The notes under the pieces are model-generated. The model was given only the letters and a program-made list of their open reading frames with translations. It ran no database searches and was not told the DNA's origin. Of a DNA stretch of 64,000 nt, positions 25,201 to 37,200 are shown piece after piece; positions within the stretch are counted from its first letter, which is position 1, and the number at the start of each line of letters is the position of its first letter. This DNA is from Cardinalis cardinalis. Lineage: Eukaryota > Chordata > Aves > Passeriformes > Cardinalidae. The position numbers and the translations under genes are program-made. Location: positions 9,155,053 to 9,219,052 of the forward strand of contig JACDOX010000008.1 in assembly GCA_014549065.1 (NCBI GenBank), in the 5' to 3' direction.

Positions 25201-28200
25201 AAGCAGGTTTTATCTCTTTATTTCTGTTTTCCTTATGCACGCTGCATGCAGTATCTAAAGGTAAAGTGTGTTATTAATGTGATGAGGTTTGCTCTTTCTC
25301 TTTCCTCATAGACCAGGAGAGCAAAGTGTGTAACCTCTCTGATATCCCAGTACCTGCTGTCAGCACAGATGGAAGTGATGTATTGCCTGGAGTTTTGTTA
25401 GATCAACCTTCCCCCCGCTGCTGCCTCACCCCCTTGCAATTTCAGGCACTATTTAGCAAAACTTTCTCACTAGTGCAAAGGTAAACTCAAGTATCAGAAG
25501 AACAAATTGCAGCTTTTTTGAAGACNTATTTAGAATTCTCAGAGTGTCCACCCAAATTCAGCTTACATTCCCTGTGTATTCCTATGGACATTGTTATTAA
25601 GGTTTTGTCGTTGGCAAAGGAGTGCTGCTGATACAAAGCAGACAAATTGTGGCCCACATTATTAAGGTTAACACCTCTGTGTGCATTTGGTTCTTAGTGT
25701 CAATAACTGAATTCCAGGATATCTGCTTTTAAACTGCTGTAGAAAGTTCTTAGCTGCATCATTAAGGACAACAGGCTTGCCTTTTTCCAAAGTGGCCAGA
25801 TATGAATGTTTGGGGGTGGGGCAGTTATACCTCTTTCCCAAGATGTGTCTATTTTGTGGTCCATTTTGTTTTCCTCTCATTTGTGATACTTGGTAGTAAT
25901 AGATTTTTTTTTTCCTTCCATCTGTTTCTCTGTGGTCATGTGTTCGTCTTGGCTCTGATGGGCTGCTGTGGTGTTATCATATGATCTTCCATCTTGCCTC
26001 CAGTGTCTGGTTAGCATGACTGCAATCACTCAGAAACAGCTGCTCACTCCTGACAACAAGGTTCTTTATTTTATTCTTTTCCCCTCAATTTTCCATTTTA
26101 CTCTTTTCCTTTGGAGTTTTTTTTTGTTGTTGTTGTTTCTTTGCTTTGGTTTTATATATTTATTTATTTATTAAGTGAAAAGATGAAGCCTCAGTGGCAA
26201 ATGGGAAAAATGAGGAAGATTTAGGATAGGTCTGGGTGTCCAGGACTGATTCTCCACTTGTGCTGCTCTTTGAAGATTTTATGAGGGTTGAAGTGGTATC
26301 TTTATGGGCAGATGAAGGCTTCATTCCAATGGAAAGTGGATGTTTTCAGGGATAAGGCAGGTGTTTGTGTAGAGGTGTCTCCACATTTTCCTGGAATATC
26401 AAATTACTGGTTGAATAGCCACCTTTAAGGACAAGGCCTCTAATTCCCAAGATGTATTCAAATTACACGTGGAAATAACTTTACAAGCAATAGAGTTATG
26501 CAGTGCCATACTACTAGTGGTCCAGTTAGGACTATCTGTTTTCATGTCATGAATGATCTAGCAAAGTGGAATTCTGTGCTACTCCTTGACTGGCTCCAGG
26601 ACAATTTCAGCATTGAGGAGATCATTTTGACAATCAGCGTAAAGGAGGGCCTGGAGATACTTGTTGACTCAGCATGGAGGTGGTTTAAGAGGAATTAATG
26701 GAGCATGCATAATTGTTGCAATTGCCTAGAGGGCAGGGTAGCTCTGATCATTTGTTCCTTAAATAACTGTTCTTGCTGAATGTGTGCATAATGTCCTTCA
26801 ATAGGCCCTGGCCAGCATGAGCCTGAATACTCAGCCAATTCTTAATCTAGAGAAGTTTCATGAGGGGCAGGAGGTGCCTCTGCTGCTGGGAAGACCACAG
26901 AATGATTTGCAGTCTACTCCGTCCACAGAATTCAACCCTTTGATCTATGGAAATGATGTGGACTCTGTTGATGTGGCTACCAGGTGAGGCTTAACAGGAA
27001 GGTGGCATTGAGTCTTCATAAAAGTTTGCACTTGAGGGCAGCACAAACATTTCCGTGGGTGAAACAGCATCTGTCAGGTACTATTGTAGATTCTCCTTGA
27101 CATCCTGTGGGGAAAAAGAGCAGTAATTACAGTGTTTATCTCATATCTATTAACTGCATGAAGATAACTGTGTATCTTGAGGGGGTGTTTTGCTTCTTGC
27201 ATTTTCCTATAGATCATCCACTTTGCCTGGATTTGTCAGTCTGATATTGTATCCTCAGCTTAAATCACAAGCCTTAACTACAGAAAAAAAAAACCTGGGG
27301 ACTTAGTAGTTACGTCAGCTAGTAGAAACAAGAATGATATCCTTCACTGAGGGAGTGTTTGTGTTAAGATGGTGAATTAGAACAAAGTGATTTCTTGGGT
27401 TTTGATTTGTTTGTATTTTTCTTTTATTTTTTGCAAGACAGCTGTTTTCTAAGAACAGTTAGGTTATCATTCTTCAAAGGTTTGAAACATTGTCTATAGC
27501 ATACCTTTTAAGGGCTCTCTTTATTCTTTTCTTGTTATGCTCTGTGTTGTTATCTAATGTATTGTTCTCTGTTTCTTTTTAGGGTTGCTATGGTGAGATT
27601 CTTCAACTCACCAAATGTTTTGCAAGGTTTCCAAATGCATACTCGCACTCTTCGCCTCTTCCCACGACCAGTGGTAGCCTTCCAGGCAAATTCTTTTCTT
27701 GCCTCTAGGCCGAAGCAAACACCTTTTNCAGATAAGCTTTCCAGAACACAGGCAGTAGAATACTTTGGAGAATGGTCGCTCAATCCTACTAATTATGCTT
27801 TCCAAAGAATTCATAACAGTAAGTGTTGGTCTTGCCTTTCCTGCACTTGGATGTAATGCAGGACCTTAAAAACCAGACATTCTAGGGAAGGATTTAATTT
27901 TATACTGTATTAGTCCTGCTGAGGACTAGGGGGAGGGGAATCTAGTTCAAGGAATATTTTTCTCTTTTTATGTATGGCCTCATGTGTTTCTCCCAAGTTA
28001 GCCCTGCTATTGGTGAGTTGCTCCTCTAATTAATTTTAACTCTTATTTGATTATGGATAAAGACTGCCCCTTTGTGCAAGACTTAGTAGAGGGTAGTGTC
28101 ACTGTGAATGAAGCCTTTGATACCAGTAAATGAGTTTGATTAATGCTCTCCTTGGTTTTTTGTGCAGACATGTTTGACCCAGCCCTAATTGGTGACAAAC

Positions 28201-31200
28201 CCAAGTGGTATGCTCACCAGCTGCAGCCCATCCACTATCGAGTCTATGACAGCAATTCACAGCTGGCTGAAGCCCTGAATGTTCCAGCAGAGAAGGAAAC
28301 AGATTCTGATGCCACTGATGACAGGTTAGTGGGGAACATGCCTGTAGTCATGTGAGAGTTAGTTCAGATTGCTGGACCTGTCTTACTTCTCATTTGCAGC
28401 CTTTTCCTGTAGTCTGCCAGGCTGTTGTTTCATTTCTTGTCTGGGCAGAGTACTGACACTGAAGTAAATTTTCTCATTGCTCTGTTATCACAGCAAACCT
28501 CTTAACGCTTTGCTAGTGTATTCATTTAATGTGATTCTCCATACTTATTTTCCTGTTTTCTTTTGCTACCTGTATGCCACTTGACATTTGTCATTTCCTC
28601 ACACCCTAATTGTCTTTTCTTCCATGCTGTTCTTTCTCTGGTTATTTTTGTTGCAGTATTGCAGATACTCACACCCATCCTACAACTCTTTTAAATCTCT
28701 GTTCCCTATCCATACTTATGCAAAGCTTGTTAGTACTACCCACTGCCTGTGACCACCTTGTGTGTTTTGTAAAATGAAAGTTTATATAGTAGTTTTTGGC
28801 CATATTTCTTGGAGTTTTGTGTTTTATTCCCTTTCATTCCTTCCTGGTTTGTGAGATCTTTCAGCCTTGGACTTGCATGTATTTTGCATTCTACACAGCA
28901 CCAGTGGTCCTAACAGAATGGAATTTATCACTAGTGTAAAAAGGAAATGCTTTTACTTGTGATTCCCAGTTCCCTTGAATTTGTCCTACATAAACACACG
29001 CGTTTTGTGAATTAATATACTATTCTCTACTCACTTATGTTTAGCTTCATAACTTCACTAAGAGATTTTAAATGTCTTCCCATAACTCTTCACATACCTA
29101 AAAGTTACAGGTTTTGCTTTTACCTTTCATAAAGTTGGCCTGTGAAATTTGTTGGTAGCTACTATAATATGAGATTTTTGGGAGATNCATGAAAACAATG
29201 CTGATTCACGTCTTTAAAGCATCAGAGCCTGCTGTTGCTTTGATGCTGCCACTCATCTCTATCTCTCGCGGCAGTGGCAGTGACAGCGTCGACTATGACG
29301 ATTCAAGTTCCTCCTACTCCTCCCTTGGTGACTTTGTCAGTGAGATGATGAAATGTGACATTAATGGTGATACCCCAAGTGAGTAACTTTTGCTTTTACT
29401 TTCACATGGTCCACATAGGTTCCCTTTCCGAATTCATCTGAAGCACTTTGGGAAAATGGCCTCCCCTAAATCCCTGAATCAGAACTAAGTATTGTCCCAT
29501 TGTGGTCTTGCTCTGAGGTAAAAGTGTGTGGGTAGACTGAGAAAGGACATTTCTCCTGCTTACAACCAGCTTCCTCCAAACAACACTGTGAAGAGGAAGA
29601 ACAGAAATAGATGCTGCTGAACAAAACTGGTTCACTAGATCTGGAAACAACCTGCTGCTGCCAGTAAATACTGTGCAATATGGAAGCAGAGTCTCTGAGA
29701 CAGTGAGCTCTCTCCTGTCCCTGCATATTGGTTCTCAGTGCTAGCTTTAAAGTATTGCTCTGTCCTAGTGGGGACAGAAAAATGCATTATCTGTGGCTTA
29801 TATGGAAGCTGCATAAACACTCACTTTGTTCAAAACACTAAATCTAGAAGTCCCAAAACATTTCCTGTGTCCCAAGGACAAGAGGTAGTAATCATAAGCT
29901 GCAACAAACATAAGCTGCAACTCTACTTGGATGTAAAGAAAAGAATTTAATGGTTATTGTAGTTGAATAGGTTCCCAGAATCACTGTAGAATGTCAAGCC
30001 TTGAAAACTTTCAAAACTCAGTGAGACAAAGCCCTGAGCAACCTGATTTAATTTTGAAAGTGCTCCTGCTTTGAGGAGAGAGTTGGAATGGATGACCTCC
30101 AAAAGCCCTTTACAACCTAAAATTTTATGCAAGTTGATTCTGTTGAGCAGTCCTTATCTTCTAGGAATATTTAGTTAGATGGGCAAAAGGCTGAGGAAGG
30201 CAGTGTTGTTTAATGAATGATGATGTGTTTGCAGATGTTGACCCCCTGACTCATGCAGCCCTTGGTGATGCGAGTGAAGTGGAATTTGATGATTTTCAAG
30301 AATATTCAGGGGATCCTGATGAACAGACCATGGACAGTGAGAACTCCCAAGAGAATAACCAGCCTCGTTCAAGTTCCAGTACTACAGCCAGCAGCAGCCC
30401 CAGCACTGTCATCCATGGAGTGAATCATGTGTGTACTGAGATGAGTTCAGCCTCAAGATCAGCATATTAGGATATAAAGAATGGGAGAATGCACATGGTT
30501 CTTTCTGAGAAGGGCAAAAGCTAATAGGACTGTGACACCATGCACAAATTTAATTGCATGCTCACCCTGGACCTTCAGAGCAAGGTGGAGTTTGCTGGTA
30601 TCCTCTTATGCTGGGATAGACCATTCCTGTACAAAAAGTTCCAGTGCATTGAAAAATGCATTAGCAGAGAGAAATGGTCCAGGTTGGAACTGCAGGAATT
30701 GCTTTTACAGAGTCTGGAAAGACCTGATATCTTTAAGGGAACAGGGAGTGGGGTGGGGAAACTCAAGAATTTGTGGTCTTTTAAGAAGAATGGGAGCATG
30801 GTAATGGAAAGCCATTATCCTGAGCTAACACTTACTAGTCAGAGCTGTTTTAAAGGGAAGTAAGTCCCTAAACAATGCACAAATACTGCAGTGTGTATGA
30901 AATCCTAGTTTAGAGACGCAGATAGTGAGGATGTGGTGGGGGCCCTGTAGCAAGCATCAAGTACTGTGCAGATTTCCCAGTTTGAAATAATTGTTCTTGT
31001 CCTGCCCTTCAGTTGTATGTAACGCAAATTAGCGAACAGATCAATGATTTGACTGGTCCACAGGAGGCAGCAGACTCAGCAGAAATAGAAGAGAAGTTGG
31101 CTGCTGGATTTTCAAGCCATCTCTCTTCCTTGCCGCTGCAACCGAGCTTTCCCAAGATAAGCTTGGATCGTCGTGAGAGTGACGTCGCAGCTGGCAGCAT

Positions 31201-34200
31201 GAGCTCATCAGAAGGAGTGGTGAGGAAGCGAGAGTATGACAATCCATACTTTGAACCACAGTATGGTTTTCCTACAGAGGATGAAGATGATGAGCAGGAA
31301 GAGAGCTACACCCCAAGATTTAACCAGAATCTCAATGGAAGCAGGCGAGTCCTCCTTGTCTCCTGCCCTTCTGTACAGCACTTCTGGGGTTTCTGTCTGC
31401 GTCATGTAGTTTAACATTCATGCACTCAACTGTCTTTGGCTATTGAGATTTATTGTTGATCACTTTCATTTAATATTGAAGTGCTGTCAACCCTTCTGGT
31501 TTGAATAAAAGCATTTGCTTAGTCCCTCAGTTCCTTACTTTTATGTAAGCAGTAGAAGCTGTGAGAATTAACAGTTCTTTCTAGGACATTCTAGTATATC
31601 ATGTACTGATTTCTGGAAACTGTTTCAGTAAATCTTTGTCTTTTGGGGGAAAGATACTGCAGTGATTGGTGGCAATAGGTTTTCTTGTTATCCTTTCAAA
31701 CCAGAACCCTTTCACCTGCAAGTCTGCCAATGCCCTTTTGTAGNCAAGTTTTCGGCCTGCCCTGAAAGGCTATAAAAGCCTGAATGTAAAGATGTTTCAG
31801 TTCTCTCTTTTTTTCCCTTTTCCTTGTTTGTTTGGGAGTTTTTTTTTTCCAGAGGATGCAGGTAGTATGGTGAAAACTGGTGGGAGTGAGACCAANATCA
31901 GTCTTCCACAACCATATGATATATTGATTTGGGGTGGGAAGGAGGAATGCTAATAACAGTTGTACTTAATTTCTTTAAAGGTCTCAGAAGTTACTTCGGC
32001 CAAACAGTTTAAAACTGGCCAGTGATTCTGATGCAGATTCAGATTCCAGGGCCAGCTCCCCAAACTCTACTATCTCCAACAACAGCAGTGAAGGTTTTGG
32101 GGGCATCATGTCTTTTGCAAGTATGTACCATACATTAATTAAGATAGTTTTATTTAGTGTACAGAGAGATGGAATAGAGAGATGGCTAGTCAAGAGAATG
32201 AGTTGATTGTCAAATTGTTACCAACTCTCCAGTAGTCATGGTGGTGGCTTACTGACAACTGCTGATAACTACTGCTTAATATATTCTTCACTAAGAAGGA
32301 CTTAGGTTTTGTGGTTAGCCCCTTGAGTTGTATGGCATTTTAAGGCACAGATCAGAAATTTNTTCAGTTTCATTTAATCAAAGCATTGTGTAATTTTATG
32401 AAATTGATAAAAAATCTTACAGTAATATGCCTTCCATACTGCCATGTTTTGTGCTTAGGTGCAAAATTAAATTCCTTGACTGCCTACTTTCAGTTATATT
32501 TTTATTAAAAAACCCCACAAGTGTGGAACATGAATCTAGAATCTCTTAATCAGTGACAGAAGGCATGGCCACCTGAGTCTTGCTCTACAATAAAAAGCTG
32601 TGAAAGAAGTTTTTAGCAGTGGAGAAAATATATTAAATATTTCTGGTAGGATGACTGTTACTAAAATAAGGCAACAAAAAAACAACCAAAGAAAATTGAA
32701 ATAATATGTTGGCACTTTAAATTAATGACTTGAAGTGTTAATCAGCTCCTTTATCTAAATATGATGTNTTCAGGCTGTCTATGGGCTTAAGCTGATGATG
32801 CATAATTGTGTCCTTAAGATCTGCCTGTACCAGGAAGAATATATGTTTTTTCCCAATAAATGAAAAGCTTCTATTTCAAAGCATGGTTCCATGGCAGATT
32901 TACAGTGTTTCACAAGACACAGTGCACAGTCGTCACTTCAGAGTTACATGTTCTACAGATCTTCTGTCATCCTGTTTTCTCATGTGGCCCAGCCATTCAT
33001 TTGCTCTCAAAAANAGGATCAAACTAGAAGGTAGATCTAAGGTGATGTGATCTAAGTGCAGGAAGACAGGAGGATTTTGCTGTTACATTTCAGCCTCGAA
33101 GATCCAACATCAGTTATTGTAACACAAATGCCAAGACATACGTTTTTGTACTGTTTAGAATAATCTGATTACAGATGTGGTTGCAATGTAGATGAGGTCA
33201 TATTATGGTTGTGAGACTTTTGGGTCATAAAGAAGAACTTAATCATTAAGGATCTGAAATAAGATGGCGAATTACAGGATCTTTGGGTGTGTGCAGTGAG
33301 CAGTAGACATTAATTGTTTTTGTCTTCTGTCATAGGCAGCCTGTACAGAAACCACAGCACAAGTTTCAGTCTGTCCAACTTAGCCCTACCAACCAAAGTT
33401 GGGAGAGATAAGAATACTCCCTTTCCCAGCCTGAAAGGTAATAATTTTTCCCTTTTTCTTCTACAGCCTTTTCAGTTCTTGTGACTTGGTAGTCTGAGGT
33501 CCTACCCCTAACAGGAATCCTGAGAGTGATGCCTTTTGGTTGTTTGGGTAGTAGCTGTGTTAAGGAGCAAGACAGTAAATTGTTATGATATTTCTCAGTC
33601 AGTCTTTTTCCCAGCTGTTGGGATGGGAGAGTGTCCGGTCTAGGCTGAGTTAACAGATACAAAACAAAACCAACATTCATAGTGTATTTTGTTTAGTTTT
33701 ATTTTTAAGTACTTAGTGTAAAGAACAGGAACCNAGAGGTAGGTCCTGCTTTAGTACTGCCACTATCTTTATGCTTAGTCTTAGGTAATTTATAAGAGTG
33801 ATGATGCTGTATTTGTTAATGGGGGTACTGCCAACCTCCCATGGAGACTGCAGATTATGTGAGTTTCAAAAGTGTTTACCATCTTTTCAGATTGCTCAGT
33901 AGAAAATCAGATTACAACCATGCTTTCAGCTCTGTGAGAGGGAAGATCAATCTCTAGAATACGTGCACAATTTTTTCAATCTTTTCTTTAGAATATCTCC
34001 TGTTTGTATGCAATGTCATTAGATAATATGTCTGAATGGGCACTAGAGAAATGCCCCTCACACCATGGGTGTTAGACAACCTGGTCATCCTTGTACCAAA
34101 TGTAATATCACAGGGGTGACTGAGCTTGCACTGGTGTCGTAGTGTTGAGACCTTTTCAGATGCTACACTGAGGAGAGGTTTTATTTTGCCTTTTGAGTTA

Positions 34201-37200
34201 TTCTATCTAATTAGAACTTACTGCTTTTGTTTTAATGTGTTGATTTTTTTCATTTATTTTTTCCTCCTCATCACTTTTATCGGTAAAGATTACTTTAATC
34301 TGGAATTGGGAAGGGATGTGGATGAAGGTTGGTATGATGTTTTGCTGACCTTTGATCTTGTAGAAACAAAGACCAAAAGGTGGATTTTGTGTTTCTGCTT
34401 TGGACTTTGTTTTTGAGACAAGTAATCATTCCCTGTGTGCAAAATAAGGAGTAACAGGACTGGTAGGGTGAAAACACTAGCAGAGACTCTGCACAGCTGT
34501 TTTTGACAACCTTTTACCAGTTGGTTATGTTTTTATGTCCAGTTGTACTGGATAAGAAACATGCTTTGTGTCAGGGTTATTTCCATGGGTAAACTTAATG
34601 ACTGATTCCATGCATTGGAAGAAAACAGTGATGGGGTTTGCCATTCCTCATTCATGCTTTGTGCCTCATCTTCTGCACTTTGGTGTTCTTTTCTTGACTG
34701 TTTTAATCCTGTAGGGCCTTTAATGTTACTGTGCAGAGATGAGGATGGGATTTCCAAGGAGTAGCTCAGTCTGTTTTATGCATGTGCAAGTGTGTGTGAG
34801 AGAGCGTGTGTGTGTGTTCTTTTACATGTGCATGCTGGCTCACTGGGATGCCCACTGGGCACTTCAGTGGTTTTTAGATGTTTTTGTCTCTGTTGTAGAG
34901 ATACAAAGTTGCTGCATTAACTTGTTCTTGCCAAGTGTGTGGTTCTAACTGTAATGGGAAATGATGCTGGGACTCCATTTCATTGCTGCTGTTTGACCAC
35001 TTTCCATCTTCCTTTTTAATTTTTATTTCATGTGCATCCATTGATATTTTTTCCTTGGTGATGCAGATGGTTTTTGTAGTGCCTTTCAAATACAATATGT
35101 GCAATAATGTCCTTGAAGATGCATTACACTGGTTCCACGATGCCAAATTTCAAGTCAAGCAGTATCTCTTAAGATAAGTTATTCTGGCCCTTGTGGTCTT
35201 GGGCTTTCAAGCATCCTGCCTGCTCTAGTATCATTTGGGTTTTATTTTGAGGGAGGGCTGGGAAGAAGCTAGTAGTTGGATTCTTTTGATGCTGACAGTG
35301 GGGAGTGTAGATATTTCAGTACACTACTAATTGTATATTTTGTGTCCAGTATTTGGGTTAAATACTATAATGGAGATTATTACTGAAGCTGGCCCAGTAA
35401 GCAATGAAGGTGGGTTCCCTACAGCATGAGCTGTGCATGATGTAACAATTTCCAGCATTCCCCGTGCCTGACTTCGGGCTACCTTTCTCACTGGGTAGCC
35501 AGTACCACATGATCTATACTAGTCACCCTCAATGCATTATGCTTTTACATATAGTGACTAATTTGAAGATGGTTCTTGTTGTGGAACTGCATGCAGAGCA
35601 GCCAAACTTTTCCTGCCTCTCACCTCCTGCTCCCATTACCATCTCTTTTTCTCTCTGCATTACTCCCATTACTGTTTTCTGCCGATGTGTGATGCTAGAA
35701 TATGATATACGCTGCTGCTTTTTTGGAGTTTCCATTTTGTTTGAAGTCTGTTACCTGTAATTCAAATAGGTGTGTTAGCCAACTTTAGTGTTGCTTGTTA
35801 CTGTCCTGGGATCAGTTTGTTTTCTTCCTGCCCTTTCCTCTCATTCTGTTTCCTCTCCTGTTTAGGAAACAGACGGGCCCTTGTTGATCAGAAGTCTTCA
35901 GTCATAAAGCACAGCCCAACAGTGAAAAGAGAATCTCCATCACCTCAGGGACGATCTAGCAATTCCAGGTAATACTTTTTTCCTGCTTTTCAAGTATACA
36001 GTGTAGTTAGAGTGGCCTCATACCTGTCTAATGTTTTCTCAGAAGTCTAGCTGTTGAAAATTAAATNGTACTTTTCTGTTGCCCTAGACCTGGACATGTT
36101 ATTGTCTAAGAAGATTTGGTACGGGTGTCTTACTGTTAATGGTGCANATGCTTATTTTTCTGTGCTCCAAAATGTATCCTCCTTCTGTCTGAGTTCCAAA
36201 ATGTTCTAGGTTTCTACTTTAACTCCGTAGTTATTCTTTGTAATTGAGTGTTCTGAACAAGGTGATCTAGCCCATTGGAGTTTTAATGCACCATGCAGGG
36301 GATCAACTGAGTCCAATGAAGAAGTTTGATTCCATAAATTCATGTGAAGTGTTTTTCTCAGCCTTGGGAAGGNACTCAGAATGGTGCAAGTAAACATTAC
36401 TTGACCTGTGCCTGTGCTTTCTTCTCCCTTTCTTATGTAGCAATCATGGGTAGAGTGAATATATTTTGACCTGCTGGGTTTGGGGGACAAGTAAGAGCAA
36501 TAAATGCAGTTCAGACTGGGGAATGCAGTAGATTGCACGGGAGTTTCCATCTTCTTACCTTTCCCTCTGTGGCAAAAGAAGCTGAGCAAACACGTGCCAA
36601 GGCTGCTGCAGTAATGCACTAGTAGTGCTGCACTTCCTCTTTTAAAGAAAGCCTACAGCTCAGGTGTGGGGGCTGTGGAAGAAGGTTGAGGCATAAAGAT
36701 TCCTATGGATTCTGAGGGATGCTGTGGAAGTGGAGGATAGAGTCGTACCTAGAGGAGCTAGAGGAAAACCTGATTATGGCTTTTTATAGGAAATAAAGGA
36801 CAAAATAAAGTATTTGATACTACACCTATGGAACAGAGCTTGAGCTGTGTGCGGTTACGTTAGCAGCAGACAGCGCTACATGTCAGATGTGTTGATAGGG
36901 AAAGTACTTCTGTGTGTGCCCTGGCCATAGCTCTCTTCCCATGCAAGGCAAGGTAAGCAGAGGTTAACTAACTTTTGCCTGCTTTCTCTTAAATGTATCA
37001 GTGAGAACCAGCAGTTCCTGAAGGAGGTGGTACACAANGTTCTTGATGGGCAAGGTGTTGGCTGGCTGAACATGAAGAGAGTCCGACGTCTGCTGGAGAG
37101 CGAGCAGCTCCGTGTCTTTGTGCTGAGCAAGCTGAATCGCACGATCCAGTCCGAGGAGGACGCTCGACAGGATGTCATACAGGACGTGGTCAGTGCTGAA

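Noticed and set aside
30481..30863. Two overlapping 107-codon open frames in intron 12
   Set aside because: No similarity to known proteins and not bounded by useful splice sites in MADD phase.
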